From the NCBI GenBank assembly GCA_045543655.1, contig JAZPXN010000017.1, positions 1 through 40,344 of the forward strand: 40,344 nt of DNA, given 5' to 3'. The notes under the pieces are model-generated. The model saw only the letters and a program-made list of their open reading frames with translations, was not told the origin of the DNA and did not search any database. Both the position numbers and the translations under genes were made by a program. Position 1 is the first letter of the stretch. Each line of letters opens with the position of its first letter. The DNA comes from RGIG995 sp045543655 (lineage in GTDB: Bacteria; Bacillota; Clostridia; Oscillospirales; UBA644). Shown here piece by piece: positions 1 through 5,997 of the stretch.

Positions 1-1078
1 CTCCCGCAAAATGCCGCAACAGAGCGTTTTTCAGTTCCTCACACCCCTGCCCCGTGCGGGCGGAAAGGCGGAACACCCGCATCTTTTCTCGGGATGCCAG
101 CGCATAAAAGGGAGCAAGATCTACCGTTTTGCAGTCGGTTTTGTTCAGAATCAGGAAAATGGGCTTTTGATCCGCTTCCAGAGTGTGCAACAAATCCCGC
201 ACCACTTCCAGCCGAACCTCCGCTTCGGGGTCGGCGGCATCCACCACCAACAGAAGCACTTCTGCGGAAAGGGATTCTTCCAAAGTGGAACGGAAGGCAT
301 CGATCAACGTGTGGGGCAGATCCCGCAAAAAGCCAACGGTATCGGACAGGAGAATATCGATGCCCTTCAGTCCTTCCATTTTTCGCACCGTAGGGTCGAG
401 GGTCGCAAAAAGCTGATCCTCTGCATAGACCTCACTGCCGCACAAACGGTTCAGAAGGGTGGATTTGCCTGCATTGGTGTAGCCCACCAAAGCCGCCGTG
501 GCCTTCCCGCTTTTCGCTCGGCCGCGACGGGTGGTTTCCCGCCGTTGTTTTACCTCTTCCAAGGCGGTTTCCAAAGCCTTGATGCGGCGGCGGATATGAC
601 GGCGGTCGGTTTCCAGCTTGGTTTCCCCGGGGCCACGGGTGCCGATGCCGCCCCCAAGACGGGAAAGACTTTCGCCCATGCCTGCAAGACGGGGAAGACG
701 GTATTTCAACTGCGCTAATTCCACCTGCAGGCGCCCCTCCGCAGAGCGGGCGCGCCCCGCAAAAATGTCCAGAATCAGCATGGTGCGGTCGATCACCGCC
801 ACATCAAGACGGTCTTCCAGATTGCGGATTTGACTTGCCGTCAGTTCTGCGTTTGCTATGGCCAGAGGGACCTCATGATTTTCGATGAATTCCCGCATTT
901 CTTCGCATTTTCCCGCCCCGATATAGGTGGCGGTGTCGGGTTTTGTGCGTTGTTGCAGCAAGACCCCTTCCACCTCCAACCCGGCGGTTTGGGCCAGCTG
1001 CTCCAATTCGGCCATGGAAGCCTCCGCATCGTCTCGGTCGCTGACCCCCAAAAGCAGGCAGGTTTTGATTTCTTCCAT
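1..1078 (-). CDS. hflX: GTPase HflX (C-terminal end cut by window edge)
   Basis: Ribosome-associated GTPase of the HflX family, which binds the 50S subunit and splits or rescues stalled ribosomes. The 359 visible residues run off the left edge without a stop; family members are usually about 420 residues, so roughly the last 60 are missing. The N-terminal HflX domain carries the family signature GGGIGTRGPGETKLE (about 142-156), followed by a coiled linker and the G domain: G1 GYTNAGKST (199-207), G3 DTVGF and G4 NKTD. The start ATG (1076-1078) is preceded by AGGAGGG at good spacing, and a strong promoter lies just upstream. It looks monocistronic at its 5' end. The identification is secure from the combined signature and G motifs. 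Confidence 0.96.
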   Translation of the reverse strand, partial: MEEIKTCLLLGVSDRDDAEASMAELEQLAQTAGLEVEGVLLQQRTKPDTATYIGAGKCEEMREFIENHEVPLAIANAELTASQIRNLEDRLDVAVIDRTMLILDIFAGRARSAEGRLQVELAQLKYRLPRLAGMGESLSRLGGGIGTRGPGETKLETDRRHIRRRIKALETALEEVKQRRETTRRGRAKSGKATAALVGYTNAGKSTLLNRLCGSEVYAEDQLFATLDPTVRKMEGLKGIDILLSDTVGFLRDLPHTLIDAFRSTLEESLSAEVLLLVVDAADPEAEVRLEVVRDLLHTLEADQKPIFLILNKTDCKTVDLAPFYALASREKMRVFRLSARTGQGCEELKNALLRHFAG

Positions 1079-1100
1079 GCTATCCCTCCTATTCGCTTCT

Positions 1101-1129
1101 ATTATACCACAAAATCTGCGGAAAAGCAA
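1101..1129 (-). promoter_or_regulatory. sigma-A-type promoter of hflX
   Basis: Read on the minus strand: TTGCTT, 17 bases, TATAAT. The -10 ends about 22 bases before the hflX start codon. Confidence 0.85.
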
Positions 1130-1195
1130 TACAGTAACCGAAAATAAACCGACGGTTTCCGTAAAAAATAAGGGGAACCCAAAAAAAACACAACC

Positions 1196-1238
1196 AAAAA
1201 AATATGCACCTCCAAAGTCAAACATTTTTGAAGGTGCA
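1196..1238 (-). terminator. intrinsic terminator after the lipoprotein gene
   Basis: The minus strand folds into a 12-pair stem (1205-1216 with 1227-1238, one mismatch), followed by TATTTTTTT at 1196-1204. It lies 33 bases past the stop of the lipoprotein gene. Confidence 0.85.
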
Positions 1239-1271
1239 CATGGCTCTACCGTGCAGAGGGATAAAAAGTTC

Positions 1272-2390
1272 TTATTCATCATCAAAATCGGGAGATGAAT
1301 CCACGGATGCTCGGAAAATCAGTTCGTGGTTTTTATTATACGCAGAATAGACGGTTTCCGTATAATACCAAATCGCACTGATTTCGGGTGGTTTGTTTTC
1401 GTATATACCGGTATTGTGTTCGGAAATAATTAAATATGAATCTCCGTAATCTATAAAGGCAGTCGGGGTTCCCGCATCAAATTCATCCAAAAATGAAACG
1501 CTTTTATAAACCGCTTTTCCGTTTTGCTCTCCGAGGCGGCTATCAAAAGAATCCCTTCCGCTTTTGTTTTGTTTTCTTACCGGCTCTAATTCATCATTGA
1601 CGGTAAAAACCCACTCAATCGGATATCCGTTCGAGTTTGAATCGTAGAAATCTCCGTCGCAAGACTGAGATTGAATAGACAAAACGAACCCATTTTCCGT
1701 CTCTTCCGCATTTTCCAGACTATCATAGTCCGACCCGGCAAAGGTACGATTTTTCAATACTGTTCCGTCCTTGTCAACGATGGTCATATAAATATCTGTG
1801 GGGGAAACGATACCTTGTTTTTTTGAATCGGGCGTTTCTTTCGTTCCGAAAAAGAAGAATTGGTCATCGTGTTCAAAACAGTGCTTCAGAGCTTGCCCTT
1901 CAATATCATCGAGGGCTTTGTCAAACTGCAATTGCCCGGTGCGGTCACATTTAATTATGCGGGACGCAAATCCGTTGTCACTTGCCCAGTGTTTCGATCC
2001 GTAAGCGTAATCCTCAAAACCGAGAACAAACAGAAATCCGCCGTCCTCCGTTGCAGTGAGCGTTGTAACGCAATAGGCGTCATCCGTCTCGCAAACATAC
2101 GTTGCAATCTCCGTTCCGTAAAGATCCATCATGATGATTCGATAACAAACTTTCCGACTTGCATTGTCTGCGGCCGTGACTTCCGATTTCAGCAATCTGT
2201 CGTTAAAGGCGGTAACATTTTTAAAAGCATTGTTCTCTATCACAGTCTTAAGCTCGTCGGGAACTTGTCCGATCTGTTCCACTTTTTTTAGTTGTTTTTG
2301 TTGCGTTATCGGAGGTGTTTCCGAGCATCCGACAAGAAGAACGAGCACTAAAAGGGGCAAGCAACAGAAAGCAAGGGTTTGTTTTTTCAT
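1272..2390 (-). CDS. putative lipoprotein, function unknown
   Basis: A 372-residue exported lipoprotein of no recognised family. The N-terminus is a typical lipoprotein signal: MKKQ, a hydrophobic stretch, then the lipobox LLVGC with the acylated Cys at residue 22. The mature part has recurring short segments of the type 'FLFVLGFED', 'FFFFGTKET' and 'GFVLSIQSQ' separated by turn-rich stretches, suggestive of an all-beta or propeller-like fold; that fold is inference. An in-frame ATG eight codons upstream (2412-2414) is possible, but AAAGGAG sits between it and the second ATG at 2390, so 2390 is the better start. It has its own promoter and terminator and is therefore probably monocistronic. 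The gene is more AT-rich than the core genes, which fits an accessory gene. Confidence 0.8.
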   Translation of the reverse strand: MKKQTLAFCCLPLLVLVLLVGCSETPPITQQKQLKKVEQIGQVPDELKTVIENNAFKNVTAFNDRLLKSEVTAADNASRKVCYRIIMMDLYGTEIATYVCETDDAYCVTTLTATEDGGFLFVLGFEDYAYGSKHWASDNGFASRIIKCDRTGQLQFDKALDDIEGQALKHCFEHDDQFFFFGTKETPDSKKQGIVSPTDIYMTIVDKDGTVLKNRTFAGSDYDSLENAEETENGFVLSIQSQSCDGDFYDSNSNGYPIEWVFTVNDELEPVRKQNKSGRDSFDSRLGEQNGKAVYKSVSFLDEFDAGTPTAFIDYGDSYLIISEHNTGIYENKPPEISAIWYYTETVYSAYNKNHELIFRASVDSSPDFDDE

Positions 2391-2425
2391 TTTACGCAAC
2401 GCTCCTTTCGACATGTGTTTTCTTT

Positions 2426-2454
2426 ATTATAACAAAAAATCTTGCCCCTGTCAA
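2426..2454 (-). promoter_or_regulatory. sigma-A-type promoter of the lipoprotein gene
   Basis: Minus strand: TTGACA, 17 bases, TATAAT, all consensus. The -10 is about 35 bases before the preferred ATG at 2390. Confidence 0.9.
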
Positions 2455-2505
2455 GCGATGCAAAACGGCACGGGGGAGATCCTATAAAAACTTTAAGCTT
2501 TCGAC

Positions 2506-2545
2506 AAAAAAGACCCGATTTTCCAAAGAGGTAAATCGGGTCTTT
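2506..2545 (-). terminator. intrinsic terminator after the small two-gene operon
   Basis: A perfect 12-pair stem (2509-2520 with 2534-2545) has a 13-base loop. A-runs on the left give a U-tract on the minus strand, about 55 bases past the stop at 2601. The right side is also T-rich, so it could work in both directions. Confidence 0.85.
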
Positions 2546-2600
2546 CTTGTTTGTTTACAGAATGAAAATGTACTTTGTCTGAAGCAACGAAAAGCCGCAG

Positions 2601-2930
2601 TCAAATTCCAAAATGAATCACAAAACAATTCTGAGCGACAGCTTTTTTCAGTAATGCGTTCAATCCCTTCAATTTTTCTGCATTCTCAGTGAATGGAATT
2701 ATTGCTTCTGCGGACTGCGGAGCAATGAGTGTAATGCCCCGGTAAGCCAATCCTCTACCCGTAACATCAAGGGTGTGCCAATAAAACGGTATTTCGGATA
2801 AGCGTTCCGACAAAGGGAAAATATATGCGTCATCTACGGATATGCAGTTGTACTTTTCAGGCTGATATTTATCAAAACGCTGCCCTTTTACGGGGGCTAC
2901 GTCCATAATACCAAATTCATGCTTGGGCAT
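2601..2930 (-). CDS. conserved hypothetical protein (109 aa)
   Basis: A small soluble protein beginning MPKHEFGIMDVAP and ending FVIHFGI. The pattern of an N-terminal 'EFGIM' segment, 'YNCISVDD', 'YWHTLDVTGRGLAYRGITLI' and a C-terminal helix is one I associate with an uncharacterised family common in Clostridia; no function is known to me. There is no signal peptide or membrane segment. The ATG is preceded by GGAG at 7 bases. No promoter is visible directly upstream; instead 13 bases upstream begins a decayed hairpin-array copy (2943-3080), then the next gene on the same strand. It is therefore probably the second gene of an operon started at 3532, with the repeat inserted between the two genes. 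Confidence 0.75.
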   Translation of the reverse strand: MPKHEFGIMDVAPVKGQRFDKYQPEKYNCISVDDAYIFPLSERLSEIPFYWHTLDVTGRGLAYRGITLIAPQSAEAIIPFTENAEKLKGLNALLKKAVAQNCFVIHFGI

Positions 2931-2942
2931 TTTAATTCTCCA

Positions 2943-3080
2943 TGGACTGCAAAAAGATATTTTTGCTTAGTTTTTTGTATGATTTTGAATTCTCTAAAAT
3001 AGATCAAGATGAATCCTTGTATATCATTCATTATTGCGAAGGCGAAATATGGTCTGCGGCTGATGAGATACACAATGATT
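2943..3080. repeat. decayed copy of the array-2 repeat element
   Basis: This stretch matches the array at 3764-3989 in the same orientation. Both open with 'GACTnCAAAAA(A)GATATTTTTGC', keep 'TTTTTGTATGA' or 'TTTTTGCGTATGA' and 'GAATTCnnnCTCT', contain TTGTATATCATxC, and include 'CTGCGGCTGATGAGATAC'. The copy has lost most hairpin stems and the final terminator-like hairpin. It fills almost the whole gap between the genes ending at 3083 and starting at 2930. Short reading frames in it are not genes. Confidence 0.75.
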
Positions 3081-3082
3081 TA

Positions 3083-3472
3083 TTATTGAATGTGATCAAA
3101 GGTTTTCCACATCATTTCTTGCGCAACAACAAAAGAGCCCGCATCTTCGGTGTCATCATCCTTCCAAAGGATTTTTCCCTGATCCGTAAAGGAGACCGAA
3201 GTCCCCGGCACTTCAAATCCGTTGTTATAAATGTTCCATTCCGATACCTCGGAAAACACAATTTCAACCTCTGCGTCATGGATGCTTGTGATCAGGAATC
3301 GGAGCCTTAATTCCGTCTGCTTGTCATCAATCAAATGCGGATTTCTGCCCGAATGACCGTTGTGAGAATAGCATACACTTGTCAGATACGCATCATGCAA
3401 GCCGTTGGTTTTATCCAAAAAATTTTGAATATCCTTTTCGGTTTTGATTGCATAATATGCCTCCTGATTCAT
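3083..3472 (-). CDS. conserved hypothetical protein (129 aa)
   Basis: A 129-residue soluble protein, N-terminus MNQEAYYAIKTEKDIQNFL. The stretch 'FLDKTNGLHDAYLTSVCY' and a central 'DDKQTELRLRFLI' resemble a widespread small Firmicute family with a 'FHDxxI' motif of unknown role. No transmembrane or secretion signal is seen. The ATG has an AAGGGGG site 6-7 bases upstream and a consensus promoter at 3504-3532. It appears to head a two-gene minus-strand operon with the gene at 2601-2930, and the decayed repeat lies between the two, 2 bases past this stop codon. AT-rich relative to core genes. Confidence 0.75.
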   Translation of the reverse strand: MNQEAYYAIKTEKDIQNFLDKTNGLHDAYLTSVCYSHNGHSGRNPHLIDDKQTELRLRFLITSIHDAEVEIVFSEVSEWNIYNNGFEVPGTSVSFTDQGKILWKDDDTEDAGSFVVAQEMMWKTFDHIQ

Positions 3473-3503
3473 TCACAATCCCCCTTCTTTGTTATATGAG
3501 GTT

Positions 3504-3532
3504 ATTATACCATATTTTTGGCGAAATTGCAA
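3504..3532 (-). promoter_or_regulatory. sigma-A-type promoter of the hypothetical operon
   Basis: Minus strand: TTGCAA, 17 bases, TATAAT, about 32 bases before the ATG at 3472. Confidence 0.88.
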
Positions 3533-3545
3533 GATGTAATTTTCA

Positions 3546-3709
3546 ATTAAATTGCGCAAGTGCGATGAAATCCCACTCCATTCGGAGGAAATCCGCTAAT
3601 GCAGATGAAATTAAATCCGCCCTTATCTCCGGACGAATTTGGAATTCATCACGGAGTGATTTCATCCACCGTAGGTAGATTTATTCCGTCCGCAAGGGTG
3701 GATTTAGTT
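3546..3709. repeat. hairpin array 1 (GATGAAATC-type spacers)
   Basis: A 164-base non-coding array of very short inverted repeats separated by a conserved spacer. In the left half the spacer reads GATGAAATC or a variant (GGAAATC, GATGAAATTAAATC). In the right half it reads as the complement (GATTTCATC, GATTTATTC, GATTTAG). Mini-hairpins include ACTCC-ATTC-GGAG, CAC-GGA-GTG and ACC-GTA-GGT. Because left and right spacers are complementary, the whole array can fold as one stem with side hairpins. It is followed without a gap by the hairpin at 3710-3752. I see no coding capacity. Confidence 0.75.
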
Positions 3710-3752
3710 AAAAAGACTCCACACTTGTCTTAGACAAATGTGGAGTCTTTTT
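3710..3752. terminator. terminator-like hairpin closing array 1
   Basis: A long stem pairs 3710-3723 with 3739-3752 (14 pairs), then after one C-A mismatch 3725-3729 with 3733-3737, closing a TTA triloop. A-run on the left and T-run on the right make it a bidirectional terminator shape. Confidence 0.75.
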
Positions 3753-3763
3753 CTATCCATTGA

Positions 3764-3989
3764 CTACAAAAAAGATATTTTTGCCGTTTTTGCGTATGAA
3801 TTCGAACTCTCGCATAAATCACGGCGAAGCCGTGTATATCATCAAGACGGAGTCTTGCATATCACCAACACGGAGTGTTGTATATCATCGTTGCGAAAGA
3901 AAATGCAGCCTGCGGCTGATGAGATACGCCTTCGGTGATGAGATACACGCGTACCGCGTGATGATATACCATTGCTTTCGCAATGAATA
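3764..3989. repeat. hairpin array 2 (GTATATCATC-type spacers)
   Basis: A non-coding array with three left spacers, GTATATCATC at 3834-3843, GCATATCACC at 3857-3866 and GTATATCATC at 3880-3889. Three complementary right spacers follow: GATGAGATAC at 3918-3927 and 3937-3946, and GATGATATAC at 3960-3969. Between them sit mini-hairpins with three-base loops: ACGGC-GAA-GCCGT, AAGAC-GGA-GTCTT, AACAC-GGA-GTGTT, plus AGCC-TGC-GGCT, a CGCGT-containing hairpin and CATTGC-TTTC-GCAATG. A conserved 5' lead-in starts about 3764. It is followed at once by the hairpin at 3990-4021. A second, decayed copy lies at 2943-3080. Confidence 0.8.
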
Positions 3990-4021
3990 AAAAATCGACA
4001 GGTCGAAACCTGTCGATTTTT
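3990..4021 (-). terminator. hairpin closing array 2 and terminating tRNA-Pro
   Basis: A perfect 14-pair stem (3990-4003 with 4008-4021) has a CGAA loop and A/T tails on both sides. On the minus strand it directly follows, and by one base overlaps, the encoded CCA end of tRNA-Pro, so it can serve as that gene's terminator. Confidence 0.85.
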
Positions 4022-4097
4022 GGTCCGAGCGGCGGGAGTCGAACCCACGGCCTCTTGAACCCCATTCAAGCGCGCTACCAAACTGCGCTACGCCCGG
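4021..4097 (-). tRNA. tRNA-Pro (anticodon GGG)
   Basis: A 77-base cloverleaf reads on the minus strand. The acceptor CCGGGCG pairs with CGCTCGG (one G-U), the D-arm contains AGCGCAGTTTGGTAGCGC, and the anticodon stem CTTGA/TCAAG encloses ATGGGGT with anticodon GGG. The T-arm GTGGG-TTCGACT-CCCGC is followed by discriminator A and an encoded CCA. It carries its own consensus promoter and an adjoining terminator hairpin, so it is transcribed as a single tRNA. It reads the CCC and CCU proline codons. Confidence 0.95.
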
Positions 4098-4120
4098 ATG
4101 TCTCTTTTTGAGACCTAAAT

Positions 4121-4149
4121 ATTATAGCACACTTTTTCTTATTTTGCAA
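4121..4149 (-). promoter_or_regulatory. sigma-A-type promoter of tRNA-Pro
   Basis: Minus strand: TTGCAA, 17 bases, TATAAT, 23 bases before the tRNA 5' end. A small GTCTC/GAGAC inverted repeat lies in the short leader. Confidence 0.9.
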
Positions 4150-4186
4150 GGGGGTACGATGATATTTTACAATTATTTCGCAATTT

Positions 4187-4217
4187 AAAAAGGGGGAGCG
4201 ATTTTCGGCCGCTCCCC
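4187..4217 (-). terminator. intrinsic terminator of the ftsK-ygiQ operon
   Basis: Minus strand: GGGGAGCG (4210-4217) pairs with CGCTCCCC (4193-4200), then C and five T. It lies 14 bases past the stop of the radical SAM gene. Confidence 0.88.
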
Positions 4218-4230
4218 ATGGAAATTTCCC

Positions 4231-5997
4231 TTATTTCAGCACCCGGATCAGATCCTGGCGGCCGGCTTTGATCAGCGCCTCCCGCACCAACGCCCGGTTC
4301 TGGGGCATATGATACTGGAGCAACGCCCGCTGATAGGCCTTTTCCTTGGACGTCCGCGGCACGTAGACCGGCTTCATGGTGAAGGGGTCGAGTCCCGTGT
4401 AGAACATACAGGTGGAGACGGTACCGGGGGTGGGGTAGAAGTCCTGCACCTGCTCGGGATGATAATTGATCTTTTTCAGATACAGCGCCAGCTCGATGGC
4501 GTCCTTCAGCGTGCATCCCGGATGGGAGGACATGAGATAAGGAACCAGGAATTGCTTCTTGTTGTATTCCTTATTTAATTGATGGTACTTGTCGGTGAAG
4601 GCCTTGTAATACCGGAAGGGGGGCTTGCCCATATATTTCAGCACCCGGTCGGAGCAATGCTCCGGCGCAACCTTCAGCTGACCGCTGATATGATGCTGCA
4701 CCAGATCCCGGAAAAAGGAATCCTCCTTGTCCAGCATCAGATAATCGTACCGGATGCCGGAGCGGACGAAGACCTTCTTGACCTTCGGCAACTTGCGCAG
4801 CGTCCGCAAAATATCCAGATATTCCTCGTGGGATACCCGCAGGGCCTTGCAGGGCTCGGGGGCAAGACATTTCCGATCCTTACACATGGATTTTTTGCCG
4901 CAGGAGGCAAAGCGGAAGTTTGCGGTGGGGCCGCCCACGTCGTGGATGTATCCCTTGAAATTGGGCGATTCGGTGATCTTGATCGCCTCTTTCACGATCG
5001 ATTCCTTGCTTCGGGAGGTCACCGCCCGTCCCTGATGGAAGGTGATGGCGCAGAAATTACATCCTCCGAAGCATCCCCGGTTCTGGATAATGGAATTTTC
5101 TACCTCCAGAATGGCGGGAACACCGCCCATGGCCTCGTAAACGGGGTGGTAGGTGCGGGTGTAGGGCAGGTCGTAGACCCGATCCAGCCCTTCCCGTTCC
5201 AGGGGTTCTGCCGGAGGATTCTGGATCAGCCAGCGTTTGGAATGCCCCTGGGCCAGGATATGTCCCGTATAGGGATCCTGTTCTTCGTATTGAATTTTCG
5301 TGGCAACGGCATAGGCCTCCGTATTTTTCCGCACCTCCTCAAAGGAGGGGCAGACCACCGCCCCTTCCGGCAGATCGTGGGAAATATAGCAGGTGCCGGG
5401 AATATCGGTCAGGCTTTCCACCGGTTCTCCCGCGGCAAGGCGGTTGACGATCTCGGTCATGGACCGTTCTCCCATGCCGAAGGACAGGAGATTTGCGGAG
5501 GTATCCTCCAGAATCGACCGCCGGACGGCGTTCTGCCAATAATCGTAATGGGCAAAGCGCCTGAGAGACGCTTCCAGTCCGCCGATGACGATGGGGATAT
5601 CCTTATAAAATTCCCGGATCTTATTGCAGTAGACGATCAACGCCCGGTCGGGGCGCAGTCCCGCCTTCTTTCCGGGGGAATAGGCGTCGTCGTTGCGGCG
5701 GTTTCGGGCTACGGTATAATGGGCCACCATGGAGTCGATATTGCCGGAATTGACCAAAAAAGCGTATTTCGGTGGGCCAAACCGGGTGAAATCCTCTCCG
5801 GTCTTCCATTGGGGTTGGGCGATGATGCCTACCGTATAGCCCAAGGCTTCCACCAGCCGGGAGATAATTGCGGTGCCGAAGGAAGGGTGATCTACGTAGG
5901 CGTCGCCGGTGACCAGAATAAAGTCAAACTGCTCAATGCCCTCTTCGATCATTTCTTCCCGGGAGATGGGGAGAAACCCCGGATATTTTTTGCTCAT
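4231..5997 (-). CDS. ygiQ: YgiQ-family radical SAM protein
   Basis: A 588-residue radical SAM enzyme of the YgiQ/UPF0313 family, whose reaction is unknown. The 4Fe-4S cluster motif CFGGCNFC gives Cys 309, 313 and 316 (CX3CX2C). The N-terminal part begins MSKKYPGFLPISREEM and has the conserved 'GDAYVDHPSFG' region typical of this family. The C-terminus ends 'DLIRVLK'. The start at 5997 is chosen because its ATG overlaps the TGA of ftsK in an ATGA, implying translational coupling; an in-frame upstream ATG at 6039 would lie inside ftsK and has no reason to be used. The ftsK partnership is positional only and does not by itself suggest a shared role. Confidence 0.93.
   Translation of the reverse strand: MSKKYPGFLPISREEMIEEGIEQFDFILVTGDAYVDHPSFGTAIISRLVEALGYTVGIIAQPQWKTGEDFTRFGPPKYAFLVNSGNIDSMVAHYTVARNRRNDDAYSPGKKAGLRPDRALIVYCNKIREFYKDIPIVIGGLEASLRRFAHYDYWQNAVRRSILEDTSANLLSFGMGERSMTEIVNRLAAGEPVESLTDIPGTCYISHDLPEGAVVCPSFEEVRKNTEAYAVATKIQYEEQDPYTGHILAQGHSKRWLIQNPPAEPLEREGLDRVYDLPYTRTYHPVYEAMGGVPAILEVENSIIQNRGCFGGCNFCAITFHQGRAVTSRSKESIVKEAIKITESPNFKGYIHDVGGPTANFRFASCGKKSMCKDRKCLAPEPCKALRVSHEEYLDILRTLRKLPKVKKVFVRSGIRYDYLMLDKEDSFFRDLVQHHISGQLKVAPEHCSDRVLKYMGKPPFRYYKAFTDKYHQLNKEYNKKQFLVPYLMSSHPGCTLKDAIELALYLKKINYHPEQVQDFYPTPGTVSTCMFYTGLDPFTMKPVYVPRTSKEKAYQRALLQYHMPQNRALVREALIKAGRQDLIRVLK

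Noticed and set aside
3546..3989. CRISPR array reading of the repeat arrays
   Set aside because: The conserved units are 9-10 bases and inverted between the two halves, the variable parts are self-complementary hairpins rather than unique spacers, and no cas gene is present.
3738..3990. Small open frames across hairpin array 2
   Set aside because: They translate the repeat units themselves, in two frames at once, without ribosome sites; they are typical of spurious predictions in such repeats.
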